Shown piece after piece: positions 52,701 through 64,000 of a DNA stretch of 64,000 bases. Position 1 is the first letter of the stretch. Each line of letters begins with the position of its first letter. The notes under the pieces are model-generated. The model was not told the DNA's origin. It worked only from the letters and a program-made list of their open reading frames with translations, and made no database searches. Position numbers and translations under genes: made by a program. Source of the DNA: Aurifilum marmelostoma (lineage: Eukaryota; Ascomycota; Sordariomycetes; Diaporthales; Cryphonectriaceae); the NCBI GenBank assembly GCA_027559495.1, contig JAMXSV010000003.1, positions 2,666,001 through 2,730,000 on the forward strand, read 5' to 3'.

Positions 52701-55555
52701 GGGACAACCCAGAGAGAGGGACCATCTTGGTGGCCTATCGAGACAATACTGGTGCTGGGTATTGCTCTGTTCCCAAAGCCTTGCATCATTGGCCCTCCCC
52801 CCCCTTTCGCTTCTCACCTCCTCTGACCCCTCCTTCTCCAGCATGAACAAGTTGCAAGCTGGCTTTGTGGGGTACAAAAAATAGCGAGGGGTGCGGAACG
52901 GAATTGTTCAGCGACTTGGCAGGCAGGTGTGCTTGCCTATTTGCGGGACGGCTGATCACCGCGTCAGCGCGAACAAGACTTCGGCGAGTTGGACCCAGGG
53001 CTGCGGTGCGGTAGGAGGAAGGGAAAGGCCGAGTTGTCGATCATGACCATATCTGTGTCGGCTATAGGAGGATTGGACGGATTATTGTTGCATCTGGAAG
53101 TACTGTGTATTCTAAGAGTTTTCAGGTGATCCAGGGCCCTGCAGGCATGCGTGGTCGGGCAGCCGGACAAACCACGGCAGGTGAGGGCCCAGAAGGCGAG
53201 CAGGGGAATGCTGCGGTGAATCAGCTCAGGTCAGGGGGGCGTCGATATGTCCTCGGAATTGGCCCGTGTGTGTATCTCGCGCTCTCTTTTTCCTCTCAAC
53301 CATTGTGCACGTTGTGTGTCAGAAGCGAGGGAAGAGGTACCCGCTAGGCAGGGCGTGTGTGTGTGGACAGTCAAGTGATTACTGTGAAAGGCTCGTCAGT
53401 CCCCTTCTTTCCTTCGCTGCTCTTGTATGTGTGTACACCCACGCAAGCTCTCCTCGGGCCGCCACACCCAGCCTCATCCGGGTTTAAACTGATACTATAC
53501 CGGCATCCTGATATTGATCAACATGTCCTTGAGCATCCTCATGTCTCGGCTGAATCCTACCTTCCGTACCCAAAACAAGACGCAAAAGAAAAAACCCCCA
53601 AAGAAACGAAATTGTGAGATGACCACCTCAGGAATATCACCACAGGGTCTCGAAAGTGGAGTTGAGGAGTTGTATAGACACATGAGATGATCAGGCTATA
53701 AGCAACAAGGACAGCATACATCATCGTCATGAGAAGGGTAGAAATCATGTCTGTCTGTCAGAAGACAGAAACCGAGCTGATGCTGTATAAAAAGGATGAT
53801 GGGTTGGAGGGTTCGGGCTGATGAAGACAGAAGGTAAGAAAGTGACTCGACTCGGCAAGAACGAGTTACATGCTATAGTAGTACTAGTAGCACTACATGC
53901 AATAGTAATAGTACATTCGTATGTGGTAGTAGTACTGATATGTACACTGACGACAGCAGATCCATGTTTGTGTGGACCCTTGTTCCCCAAAGCAGGATGA
54001 CGTTGAGGGGTCCCAGCTGAGTGGGGCCCTTAGCATCATCGTCTGAAATCTCTGGGAGAGAGGAAACCGCGAGCCGCCGCACATCTCACCCACACACCCA
54101 CACCTTTCGCGCACTCATTCACTCAGCTCAGGCTTAGGAAGGTCAAGTGGTCAGGATCTTTCCAGTACGGAACAGCACCTCTGTCATTCCAACTGGCGAG
54201 AGGAGGGGGTTGACATCTTTTTTTTGGTCCCCCACTCTTGGCGCTGGAAGCACAACTCCCCTCTCCCCCTCGTCCTGTCTCTCTTATTACCTAGGCTGTT
54301 TTTTTTTTCTCTCTTCCTTCCTTCTTACCTAGCCAGTGTCACCTGTATACAATTTCTCTCGTAATTAACCTATATCCCCCCCCCCCCCGTCCTCTTCTTT
54401 CATCCCCTCCTCCCGTACGGGGTAAAAAGCAGCCTTCAAAGCCAGCATCTGACCCACCGATTTAGACCCTTGAAGGCAGACTAGACTGCCTATCTCGGCC
54501 AGGTCCACTTTGTTCTCGAAAGGTTGTTGGAGGTGGTGACCATTTTTCGATTTTCGACTCAACTTGTGGGACCTCTTCAAACCCAAGGCTCGCTCGTCTG
54601 TACTCCGTACATCGCAACCTTTTCTTCCCCCAAACCCTCACCTGCTGAATCTACCGCTCACCGCACCGAGCCACACCACCTGCCCTTCCCTTCCTCTCCT
54701 GGGAATAGTTACAGTGTTGTGTCAGCGCTCTCTCTTCTTCCCCCCCCCCCTCCCCCTTTCTTTCGCACGTGAAGATCGCCAAAGCTTGAAGGTAAGGCAA
54801 TCTCTGTCTCTATCTCACAAGTACCCTCGTATGCTTCACACCTCCCCTCGGGCCAGGTTCGTCGGATAGCGGTCTTCAGCCATCTCCTAATCCTGACAAG
54901 AGACGAGACGAGCCAGTCCCCCGAGGTAGGGTTTGATGCCTTCAGCCCTCTCTCTTCAGATCTCCGGACCCACCCCTGACTGCGCTGCCCATCCATCATC
55001 CTTTCATTTTCGACTGTCTGGCTGCCCTCCTGCGTCCTCCTGCACCCATCCTACCCTTGGCGTACCACCCCTGTGCCTCCCTCGGGCAGGTAGCCTCCCC
55101 CTCCTTCCCCCCTGCCCTTGTTCCCCTCCATGCTCACGTTCCTCTCTCTTATGCGCCATACCTACCATCCATGCACAGGCTACGGATGACCAGGCCAGAG
55201 GCTTGTGTGTGCGAGTGTGTGTGTTTTGTAGGCGATGAGGAGGAGGGGTGGTGTCATGGGTTGAACATCCCCAGTGCAAGACTTTGTGCCCGCCCCCCTC
55301 TTGCATCACACCGGCCCGCCTCTACCCAAAGCCGGCCTGCCTGAGCCCCACATTGTCCCATTATTTGCAGAGAAGAGAGAGAGAGCACTGACCAAGGTTA
55401 TATGACAGGGAACGACGGGGTCCTGCTCTCGCTCTCCAGATTTTGCCAAAAGTGTTCTGCATCTGACCAGCGCGGACAAAACCTCTTCAGTTTAGAGACA
55501 TCACCAGGCTGCGACAAGTGCCGAGTACACGATTCCCAGGGACTTTGCTTGCAAA
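49772..55555. other. 5.8-kb stretch without a recognisable gene
   Basis: No ORF here has a protein signature or a convincing exon chain. It contains low-complexity sequence: a CA repeat at 50817..50829, a GCAT repeat at 50481..50494, T-runs, a C13 run at 54376..54388, and pyrimidine-rich DNA from about 54220 to the YPD1 start, which looks like a long leader. It may hold long untranslated regions, non-coding transcripts, or small genes I cannot see. Confidence 0.55.
54376..54388 (+). repeat. C13 homopolymer
   Basis: Thirteen Cs within the pyrimidine-rich region upstream of YPD1. Confidence 0.9.
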
Positions 55556-56274
55556 ATGGCTGATGTAAGTCGCCAGCTCCCCCCCTCCCCTTCCCTTCGA
55601 TCCTATTATTTCGGGATCCTTGTGTGTCTTGTTGGTTGTGCTGCTGCTAAAGCTGGAATGTCCTCGGCAGACCGACGACCCTACCCTGCCTGACTTTGGC
55701 GACAATGTCGACATGCCGACCTTCTCCCAGATCCTGGAGATGGACGAGGATGAGGCCGAGCGCGAATTCTCCAAGCCGTTGGTCCTGAACTTTTTCGAGC
55801 AGGCCGAGGAGACTTTCGAGAAGATGGAGAAGGCACTGTGAGTATTGCATCATCAACGTCGTCATCATCCTCGTAGCTCCTTGTCTTCGACAACCTTTGA
55901 TTTCTTCCCCGAGATTCCACCTTGAACTGTATTCTGGCAGACGCCTGTGATCTCCGCTCTTGGGTATTGTTAACTGACAACTGTGTGCTCTTACTCCGCC
56001 ATCCAGGGAAAAAAAGGACCTCGAGGACCTGTCTAGTCTTGGCCACTTCCTAAAGGGATCCTCAGCTACCTTGGGCTTCAACAAGGTCCGAGACAGCTGC
56101 CAGATCATCCAGCAGTACGGCCATAAGCAGACTGTCGATGGTGCAGAAGAAGCCGACGAGAAGGTGTGCCTGAGCAAGATCACGGAGGCCATCAAGACCC
56201 TCAAGGCCGATTTCGCCGACCTCGAGAAGGATCTGAAGGCATTTTTCAACGCCTCCGATAGTGGTGAAGAGTGA
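55556..56274 (+). CDS. YPD1: YPD1/HPT-type histidine phosphotransfer protein
   Basis: Single-domain HPt protein that passes phosphate from hybrid histidine kinases to the Ssk1 and Skn7 response regulators (osmotic and oxidative stress, HOG pathway). Exons are 55556..55564 (only MAD), 55671..55837 and 56007..56274, 147 residues. The phospho-acceptor is His72 in HFLKGSSATLGF, the standard HPt signature. The helical bundle includes LVLNFFEQAEETFEKMEKAL before and KVRDSCQIIQQYGHK after. The acidic N-terminus DDPTLPDFGDNVDMPTFSQI matches filamentous-fungal relatives. The 9-nt first coding exon is followed by a clear gtaagt donor; the alternative of starting inside exon 2 would lose conserved residues. 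The leader upstream is very pyrimidine-rich. Confidence 0.95.
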
Positions 56275-57243
56275 CAGGTCACTCCCCCTCCCCTCTCTTT
56301 CCTTACCCGGCCCGCCGTGTCTTTTTCTTTCTCCCTCCCCTCTGCTACCACGAGCGACGACAGCTTTTGTGTCATTACGATAGACTTCTGCTCTCCCTGG
56401 CATCCCCGTGTCATTTCCCTGGATACCCAACAAGGCTTCACAGCAAACACCCTTCTCAGCCTTCTCTGGAGTTGCACGCCCCGCTATACGTACTACCCAC
56501 CCTCTCAGCCTAGCAGCATCTTGCAGGATCGCATTTGTTTGAATGTTTTACTCGACGCAGTATGTTGTTGAACCCGTCAGACAGATTTTTCTCGGCGCAC
56601 GCTTGTGTCGAGAGATCAAAGAAGAAAGAAGAGGGAGAAAGAAAACAAGAGAGCTTGGCTGAGAAGGAGAAAGAGAACAGGCAGAGATGAAATCATCACA
56701 TACCGAGCGGTTGTAGGAAAATTCTGTCCAACTCTAACGAAGGTACCGGGGAGGGTTACGTGTGCGCCATGTTACTGGTTCCAGGTAGTGACTGGTGAAT
56801 GCCTTTGAATTCTACTCGATCAGATTTGGATACAACGAGCTGGCCACTCCTTGACAGTTCTCGAGGTGATATGCATGTACATGATCTTTTATCCTGCAGC
56901 TATTTTCTTCAAGCAGACCCAGAGAGTAGGCCTTAGAAGTCTGACTTCCACGTCACAAAAAGCCAGCAGCACGGGCCGTCTCTGTATACTTTCTTACAGT
57001 TTGCTTCGTCATCAGATCCTGTTCTACTTGTATCTTCAGGTGTATATTGTCGTGAAGGACTAGAATATACCCTTGTCCTCACCCTCAAGGGAGTCCTCGA
57101 TGGAGACTTTAGCAAGAGCAAAGGGAAATTAGTGGAGGCATAAACAGACTAGAAAGTGGTGCCTCCTGAGGCTGAGCGGAAAGCCCTTCCCCCTCTGCTC
57201 TTCTTTGCTTTTTTTCCTTTTTTTCCTTTTGTTTTGTCCTCCT
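56275..57243. other. Convergent intergenic region YPD1 / 2H phosphoesterase
   Basis: 969 nt between facing stop codons, with purine-rich DNA at about 56615..56690 and T-rich DNA at 57205..57235. No gene seen. Confidence 0.6.
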
Positions 57244-58137
57244 TCAAAAAGTAATCTGTGCCTCAACCTCATATGCAGCATCCACCGCCACCCCATTCTC
57301 CACCACAGGCTTGGCGCCCATTCTGCAGATAGCAATCTTGTCCAGAGGCACGTCCTCCGCCCAAACCTGGTCTCCATACCGGTCGAGCATCGCCTGCGCG
57401 TCCCTGACGATGTGGCGCTGACCTCCCTTTCTGCCCTTGTGGCCGGCTCTGCTGCTGCTCTTGACGTATACCGTGTTGACGATGGTGGCGTGTAGGAGTA
57501 GAGGTCTATCGTCGGGCGCCAGCAAGCCTGCGTCTCTGAAGGCTGCCCTGATGTGCTCTGCGAATTCCTGAAGGAGGCCTTGTGGGTCTGAAGGCGGTGC
57601 GTAGAGGACTGTGGCTCTCTCAGGCTTCTGCATTGCATTCAACCCTTTGAGCGTGATGAGAACGTGAGATAGAGGGCTGTTGTTGTGGTTCCTCTTGTCC
57701 CCTTCGTCTCTTGCTTGGCTTGTTTCCCCAGCAGCAGCAGCACCGGCACCTGGCATGACCAGCAGCTTCCTCTTAGCCATCACGCCAGCCAGGACCTCCC
57801 TTGGCCTTAGAGCATGGAGCAACTCGACAGCCCTCGACAGCCCCTCCTCGCCCTCACCGCTGCTGCCTGCTGGAAACGACATCATTCCCAGCGTCAGGTG
57901 CAACGTCCCCACCGGACGGACGGCATCCGGCGGGAGATCGAACCCGCCGAGGTCCTTGGGGCGGGTGACGTCGTCCGTGAAGGAGGCAAGGCTGGCGGAG
58001 AGTTGGGGCCGAGAACGCGGTACAGACAGAGGTATGCAGAGGAAGTGTGTGAGCGGAGGAGACGGGTGATGAGGCCTTGTCTTTTGGGACGAGGAGGTCA
58101 TCTTGAGGGCGGCTCTGTGGACCAAGAAACGGCTCAT
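57244..58137 (-). CDS. AKAP7/ASCC1-like 2H phosphoesterase
   Basis: Member of the 2H phosphoesterase superfamily, most like the AKAP7 NLS-domain type found in many fungi; relatives act on cyclic phosphates or 2'-5' RNA, but the substrate here is unknown. One exon, 297 residues from MSRFLVHRAALKMTSSSQ; Met13 is another possible start. The two catalytic HxT motifs are present: HLTLGMM (His80, Thr82) and LLHATIVNTVY (His216, Thr218). The region HFLCIPL at 31-37 is the usual first strand. A low-complexity Ala/Gly/Asn insert lies at about 130-155. The C-terminus contains ICRMGAKPV. The frame stays open upstream to 58233 but without a fitting ATG. Confidence 0.85.
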   Translation of the reverse strand: MSRFLVHRAALKMTSSSQKTRPHHPSPPLTHFLCIPLSVPRSRPQLSASLASFTDDVTRPKDLGGFDLPPDAVRPVGTLHLTLGMMSFPAGSSGEGEEGLSRAVELLHALRPREVLAGVMAKRKLLVMPGAGAAAAGETSQARDEGDKRNHNNSPLSHVLITLKGLNAMQKPERATVLYAPPSDPQGLLQEFAEHIRAAFRDAGLLAPDDRPLLLHATIVNTVYVKSSSRAGHKGRKGGQRHIVRDAQAMLDRYGDQVWAEDVPLDKIAICRMGAKPVVENGVAVDAAYEVEAQITF

Positions 58138-58950
58138 GTAAAGGCGAAGCAGCGAGAGGTTGTTTATGGTGTTCTCACTTGACTGAGTGTTGTTCACAGG
58201 TAAGTTTTGGCTCCCTACTATGAAGCATATCAAATCGTTAACACATGGTACTGTGACAAGAGTACTGTACAGTACAGTTTAGGTACCCCCAGCCCTGAGC
58301 TTGTTGGTTGCGATACGCCACCACAGCAGCTGAACCCCTGAACCATGGGGGCTTGCTTCAGTGGGTGATCGGATAGAGCCGAAGAAGGTTCTCCTACTAT
58401 AGCGGCGCTAGGTCAGTAATAGCACTGCTGCTTTACCTTGCAGTACCGCGCGCTGACTAACCTGCTAACCTCTGCTGGCCAAGGGTTGAGCGGGCAGACG
58501 GAAAGGCTGGGCGAGGGAAGCTCTCTGATTTGACGATCTAAACCGATATCCCAGGCACCCGTCCTGTCTGGAAATCCTTCCTCCGCTACCACCCACCATC
58601 CTGCTGCCGGGGGAGGGGGAGGGAATCTTTATTATTATCATTCTCTCGTGCCCTTCTTGTTGGAGTTTTCTCTGTTCGAGAGAATCTCATAAGATGCACA
58701 ACAGCCTCCATGTGTCGCTGCTGCTCGGGATACCAAACCTCTCCACGAGCTCGTATTACCGTTGAGAGAGAGAGACAGAGAATAGACTGTCCATCTTAGA
58801 GAGAGAGAGAGAGGGAGAGAGAGGCAGAGCGACTTTCGACTCTGGTTTCCTTGGCAGGTTGTTGACATCATTGTTGACGACGGGTATAGTATATGTTCTT
58901 TCCTCTCTCGATTCTAGCCTGACACCCGCTCCTTCTTGTTCGTCTCCTCA
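58138..58950. other. Divergent promoter region with GA repeat
   Basis: 813 nt between divergent starts. It contains the GA-rich repeat described separately. No gene is visible. Confidence 0.6.
58764..58828 (+). repeat. Imperfect GA repeat
   Basis: Two GAGAGA tracts separated by a short unrelated sequence, within about 190 nt upstream of the coiled-coil gene. Such tracts can act as GAGA-type promoter elements or be simple microsatellites. Confidence 0.8.
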
Positions 58951-60527
58951 ATGAGCCATTCCGACAAAGTGCGCCGGGGCCCTGGCAGCGCGGCCCCGGG
59001 TGCAGCAACCCACCAAGGTTTTCGGGGCCGTGGGCCCAACAGAGACGCACCGCCACCCTCCTCCCCATCTTCTTCGACCACAACGAAGATGGCCTCCTCC
59101 TCCGCATCATCTTCTTCCGCCGCCGCCGCCTCTGCTGCCCCCGCCCGAAACAAGGACGTAATCGCCCCGCCCCCGCGCGTTCAGCTCACCTCCTCATCGC
59201 CCTCGCCCGAGGAACAGCCTTCCCGCGCTCCTCCTTCCAGGGGCACCACCACATCAGCAGCAGCAGCAAGGTCCCGCAGCAGAAGCAAGACGCCGAGAAC
59301 CGCCACCACCGAGGATAAGGATGCCCGCATAGCCTCGCTCGAGCGGGAGCTGTGCGGCATACGCGCCGACTTCGCCCGCGACCTGGACAAGCTGTCGGCC
59401 AGCGAGAGCGAGACGGCCTCGTTCTGGCAGGCCAAGCACACGGCGCTGAACCAGCACTTTATGCGAGCTGACGCCGAGCTGCGGCTGCTTCGGGAGGAGA
59501 TGCACGCCCGGGACGACGAGGTCCGCGAGCTGCGGGCCCAGGTGAGAGGACTCAAGGAGTGGGTCAGCACGAGCACGCGCCCCGACGGCACCGCCAGCAC
59601 CAGCGACGAGGTCTTTGTCGAGGGCTGGGCGAGGCTGGGAAATGGGCTGCAGAACTGGGTCATCTCCAACTTCAGGAGGGCCAGGGTCGACCTGTCCAGA
59701 GCGGACGAGGCCACGCTGCAGGAGCTGGCCGGGCTTGTGCCCATGTGCGAGGAGCTGGCGAGGCCCGCAAAGGTGCACCTGCTGCAGTCTGTCGTGTCTG
59801 GCATCCTGGCACAGCGCATATTCGGTGCCTACTTTGTGGGCCTCTCGGCTGAACAGGAGGATCAGCTCAGGCGGACCGAGGGACTCATGGCATCTTTCGG
59901 TAAGTTGCTGCCCAACGTTAAACATACATATATTGGCTGGTGCCACTGCCTGCCTGCCTGCCTGCCTCGGCTTATTCGAGCTCACACAAGTCTCTCCTAA
60001 TTCGTAATCCAGGGACCACTGAATCCATCAACCAATGGCGATCTGTCACGCTGTCAGTCTTGAAAAAGGAGGCGGCAGGGCGCATGGAGGCACAGACTAT
60101 GCAGACAATCGAGGACGTTGTCCGTCTCGTGAACCGAATGTTAGACGCTATCACAACCGACGCCGCCGCCGCTTCCTCCTCCTCTTCTAGGGTCGTCAAC
60201 GGAAGCACGACGACGATACCAGGTACAGAAACGAGAGACCAAGCGTTGCGTCAGCTGGTTAGCAGCGCCATAGAGCTCTCGCGGTTGCTCGTGGTGCAGA
60301 GAGCGGTCCTCGAGGTCTGGACACCCCAGATTGTGCCGTACCAGCAGACCATGTTCGACCAGACCACCATGGAGGACATTGGAGGCGAGGACGAGGAGTC
60401 GCTCGTCCAGAGGGACATTTGTTGTGTCACTTTCCCGGGTATCATCAAGCGAGGCGACGAGAATGGCGCACAGCTTCAATTCAGAAATGTCATTGCTAAA
60501 GCACGGGTCCTCTGCAGCCCTGAATAA
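58951..60527 (+). CDS. Uncharacterised coiled-coil protein
   Basis: 487 residues from exons 58951..59899 and 60013..60527. I do not recognise the family. Residues 1-120 are disordered and rich in Ser, Ala, Pro and Arg (AAARSRSRSKTPRTATTEDK). About 125-215 is a predicted coiled coil (ARIASLERELCGIRADFARD, AELRLLREEMHARDDEVREL). A globular helical part follows: WARLGNGLQNWVISNFRRAR and LQELAGLVPMCEELARPAKV, then after the intron INQWRSVTLSVLKKEA. The end contains VQRDICCVTFPGIIKRGDEN. The architecture resembles fungal proteins with a conserved C-terminal domain of unknown role. No membrane segment. A TGCC repeat sits in the intron near the acceptor. Confidence 0.82.
59948..59968 (+). repeat. 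(TGCC)n microsatellite in an intron
   Basis: About five tandem TGCC units within the 113-nt intron (59900..60012) of the coiled-coil gene. Intronic position means length change is probably neutral. Confidence 0.85.
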
Positions 60528-63431
60528 AAAGAGGACGGGGGAGATGGTTGGATGAAAAGGAAGTTGATTTGTGTGTCGTCCTCCTCGTCCGAGCATGGAA
60601 ACTCTGTGATGCTCAAAGCGAAACAAATTGACTGGACCGCCGGGCCAAATCAGATCAAGCGTGTCACCCACAATGCTGATTTAACACACCTTTTCTCATC
60701 GTATCGCGAGACGCGGCTTGTGAGCCGATTGCGTGAACAGGGTATATACCACACACAGCCATGTCCTAAGTGTTGATATTGTCTTTCACGGCCATCGATT
60801 CTAGCTGGCGGCTCAGACAAAGGTACCTCAATGCATTTGGCTGGGCCTCGAGGCCCAGACTCGTGTGTTTGTCGCCCACCCTCCTCCAGGACGCGCGCGC
60901 CAAGAGACAAACGCCCGATGGTGGAACTATTGTCCACGACTCTTTTCTTCATTCTCGTGCTCGGGCTAATCCAGGAAATTCATTGTCTGGGTCTCATCGA
61001 GCCGAGCTCTGTTTCTCGCCCCTGAGAGCCTAGGCGCATGCCACTACTACTAATACTACTCTACATGCCCTGGTGAGTATGGCACGGGATCCTGATCCGT
61101 CCCGAGCAGGTGATACTCGACTTGAGGAACCACACAGGATCTGGCTTCCGAGGGCGGGTGGGGAGATGTCTCGAGCTACAGTAGTGCGAGTCACTGAAAA
61201 GGGGGGAGGGGGAGGGGAAAGAAGAAAAAAAAAAAAAGCAATGATGTGGTCGGTTCTCGCCTGGCCCTCAGCCGATGTGGCTTTCCCCTCGGCGACAAAT
61301 ATTCTGGGGTGGCCGACAAAAAGACCAAAGGAATGTCTCCGGGATTGGGAGAGTTGTTGGTGGTGAGTCCTCATGCAGCCGCTCGAGCTATATCGAGAAT
61401 GGCCTCATGCAATGCGGCCTGTCGCGGCACACACACACATGCTTGTTGCGGTGGGGGTGGTCGAAAGAGAGGAGAGTGGGCAACACCCTCCGATCCATCA
61501 CCGCAGAGCCTCAAAGTCCGGGTCAAACCCCCCCCCCCCTCTCTCCCAGGGGACCCGAGCTTATTTTCCCTCTTCCCCAATGTGCCCAATTTCTTTCAAC
61601 CACTCTAATGCGGGCCGTTGCGCGGTAGCAAGTCGGCAGCCTGGAACATCTGACTGGGTAGACGGTGCAGCGTCATGTGCTCTGATGGGGGGCATTTTGT
61701 GCATCCGCTCCGGGCATCTGGGTTGGTGCGCCTGGTCTTGTGGATGATAATGTCCAGGCCAAAGAGCCATCGTGCTTCTTCGATACATCAAAGCCGATGC
61801 GAATCTTGACAATGTCCCGCAGCATTCCTCAGGAGTTTACGAGCCGTGCAGGATGAATGGGGCTCGTAGTGGTCGAAGAGCTCGAGACTTGCCGACAGCG
61901 GGACATGACCGGCGACGTAGGGAAGGGGGAGGGAAATAATAATAATAATGATGATGATGTGAACCTGCCAGAAACATCTGACTGATCATATTTTCCGGGA
62001 CCATTACAGTAAGTTGAGGATCATCCCTCGAAAATAGTCTGTTTTGCAAAAGCAATAGCAGCTAGGGCGTCCATCCCCGGTGGGGGGAGGGGGCACACAA
62101 CCATACAGCCCGTGCCATGTTGATCGACCGGTGAAGAATTACCAGACAAGATAGTCAATCATTTTGTTTTTCCTTGAAATCTTTTCTTTTCTTTTGGGAC
62201 CGAGATCCTGAGGGCGTGTGGCTCATCAAAGAAGTGAGCCGGCCCTCAGCTATGGCCATCTCGACCAAATGATGGTGTGGCTTGCACAAGACCTTACGTT
62301 ACGCCAACTTCGCTCAGCGGGCTGCACACTGTAGGTACAGTATAATAGTAGACCCTTGTGGGGAAATTGCGCCGACAGAGCCAACCCAGGCCCAAGTGCC
62401 CGTCTCCTTGAGCAGAGAGCCCGAGGGATGCGACGACGGCTGCTGCATAATCTCATCAGCTGTGTCGAAGGACTTGTCGCGGGTTTTCATTCCACTTGAC
62501 TTGCAGACCAGCTCCGACGTTGGGGAACGCAATCAAAGAGACTTCGTCTTTTATTTTTATTGTTTTCTTCCTTCTATCTCGCTTCCCTCCCCCCCCCCCA
62601 ATCCCTTAAAAAAAATCTAGATTCTGGTGTGGGAGACATCTTTGAAACGTGTCAAGGGTATCTAGGCGTAGGATAGTAATATCTGCAAGGTCTGTGCCGC
62701 CACGCCAAAGTGGGCGGGGCTGTTTCTAGATCTCGCTAACCATGGGCACCTCGTTCCACTGCGCGGTGCGCGGAAGCTACAACGCCATCAGGTCAGCTGA
62801 TGATGGCCACCCTGAGGCTCTGAATGGTGCCAGCCCCCTCACGTCTCCGGTGCATTGACAGGTAGGTTACGGTCAAGAGTCTCTCAGAACATGGTCGAGC
62901 CTCCCTTGGCGGCACCTTGCACAGCATACGCTGCAAGCGAGTGACGAGTCGTATGCCGTCCTACAACGGCTCTAGGGTACACTGAAGCCGACTGGCTGGT
63001 GCCTCCGAGCTGGTGCTGCAGTGTGTCATCTGCGCTGTACTCTCAGCTAGGTATGGCACCTAAGATCTTCTGTAATCCCGCAGTTGGGGGAGGAGGAGGG
63101 AGGGGAAGGGGGGTGGGAGGGTGGCAGGGAAAGTTGCTTCTGCAATGCAGGGTTAATCTTTTGCGTTGTCGTTGGCGAGGTTGCAGGCAGCGTCCCGCAA
63201 CGACAAGGAAGTGGTGTCCGAGTCTCAGGACATTCCGTCTCTCCTCCCCAATCGTTCTTGGACATGCTGACAATTTGAACATATATAGCCGCTCATTTGC
63301 CGCTCGTCCTCTCCAGGCGATACATGCTGACCCTTTCTTGTGGTACCACGGTCTCCCTTGCTTATTCCCAGTAGCTTTGGCAATCTTCCATTGCAACAAG
63401 TTGGAAGGATTCAGACGAGGCAGCGGGATCC
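60528..63431. other. 2.9-kb region without a recognisable gene, upstream of the last gene
   Basis: It contains G-rich and C-rich runs (C12 at 61528..61539), A12 near 61218, and an AAT/GAT repeat at 61935..61959. No ORF has a protein signature. It may be a long promoter plus leader of the gene at 63432. Confidence 0.55.
61935..61959 (+). repeat. (AAT)n(GAT)n compound microsatellite
   Basis: About five AAT units followed by about four GAT units in intergenic DNA. Confidence 0.85.
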
Positions 63432-64000
63432 ATGCCGAGCAGCAGGTCCTCAAAGGGCAAGGGTGTCGACTGGGACATCCAGTCGCTCAGCTTGAGTGAC
63501 TGGAGTGACCTCGGTCTCCAGAACCCTAGCCTGGATCCCATCACCGCCTTGAGCTCAGCACAGCGCTCACGAGAGGGACTCCTCTATAGACAACCCGACG
63601 ACAGCTCCCGCCATGAAGCCATCCTTGCTCAGCTTCAGGGATGGCCAATACCAGGTCATGACCCCCGAGTCGACTTCTCATACGAGGCTGCCACTGGCAG
63701 CACGACTGCGCATGCGTATGGCGGTGATACTGCCTCTATCACCGGTGCCATGGCACCACCCTCCCTGGATCACGCCGCCGACTGGGAGACCTTGTCGCAC
63801 TCTTCATGTGGCACTGTCTCGACAGCGCGCGGGGCTGGCCGTACGCCCAGCGTGGCCAGCAGTATATCCTCGGCACCGTCAAGGCACAGCCGCGTCTCCG
63901 ACGTGAATACTCACATCAATCGACAGCAACCACCTCGCCAGAGATACCAGCTCCCATGCGAGATCTGTGACCAGGTCTACAACGGCGACGAGGTTGGATA
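63432..64000 (+). CDS. Start of a probable zinc-finger protein, truncated by the window end
   Basis: An open frame of 189 codons runs from ATG at 63432 off the window. The first 170 residues are low-complexity and Ser/Ala/Gln-rich (KGKGVDWDIQSLSLSDWSDL, GRTPSVASSISSAPSRHSR), as in regulatory proteins. The frame ends with LPCEICDQVYNGDEVG, where C-E-I-C is the first half of a possible C2H2 or similar zinc site. The frame is open upstream to a TAG near 63370 without another ATG. Identity as a transcription factor is an inference that needs the rest of the gene. Confidence 0.65.
   Translation, partial: MPSSRSSKGKGVDWDIQSLSLSDWSDLGLQNPSLDPITALSSAQRSREGLLYRQPDDSSRHEAILAQLQGWPIPGHDPRVDFSYEAATGSTTAHAYGGDTASITGAMAPPSLDHAADWETLSHSSCGTVSTARGAGRTPSVASSISSAPSRHSRVSDVNTHINRQQPPRQRYQLPCEICDQVYNGDEVG

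Noticed and set aside
58138..58233. N-terminal extension of the 2H phosphoesterase
   Set aside because: The open frame continues upstream but contains no fitting ATG; a TTG start is not expected in a fungal nuclear gene.

Overview
The window is nuclear DNA of a filamentous ascomycete (Pezizomycotina, probably a Sordariomycete). Genes carry many short introns of about 46-200 nt with GT-AG ends and CTRAC-like branch points. The gene set is typically fungal: Ypd1-type phosphotransfer protein, Dicer-like 2, DUF7918 and DUF3984 proteins, a 78-kDa complex I subunit, mitochondrial ribosomal proteins. Third codon positions are rich in C and G, and leaders are pyrimidine-rich. I found no rRNA, tRNA, transposon or CRISPR array. 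Species cannot be named from this alone. All family assignments come from reading the translations, not from a search.

Layout: LSM1 (+, 5' end outside the window), a secreted six-hairpin glycosidase (-), MOB1 (+), ATP synthase OSCP (-), a Pumilio/PUF RNA-binding protein (-), mitoribosomal mS33 (-), nuclear RNase III of the Rnt1 type (+), an ATG37-type membrane acyl-CoA-binding protein (+), a degenerate gene relic (+), an unknown protein (+), complex I NUO78/NDUFS1 (+), a probable PEX39 peroxin (-), a PTC5-like mitochondrial PP2C (+), a GH63 glucosidase (+), selenoprotein-O homologue (-), a DUF7918 protein (-), DCL2 (-), mitoribosomal uL24m (+), Elongator subunit ELP1 (-), a DUF3984-like protein (+), a 5.8-kb stretch without a recognisable gene, YPD1/HPT (+), a 2H phosphoesterase (-), a coiled-coil protein (+), a 2.9-kb gap, and the start of a gene with a zinc-knuckle-like CxxC (+, runs off the end).

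The genes do not form a metabolic cluster; this is ordinary core-genome synteny. Loose themes are mitochondrial function (OSCP, mS33, NUO78, PTC5-like, SelO, uL24m), RNA metabolism (LSM1, PUF, Rnt1, DCL2, ELP1) and peroxisomes (ATG37, PEX39).

The most noteworthy observations are: a 3-nt microexon in the GH63 gene; a stopless GC-AG intron of length 3n in ATG37; two genes each broken by one apparent extra C in a run of five Cs, probably assembly errors; a fungal PEX39 with a KPWE motif; a PUF protein whose repeats predict UGUAAAU recognition, with matching sites behind neighbouring genes; and a nonsense-bearing gene relic at about 16 kb.
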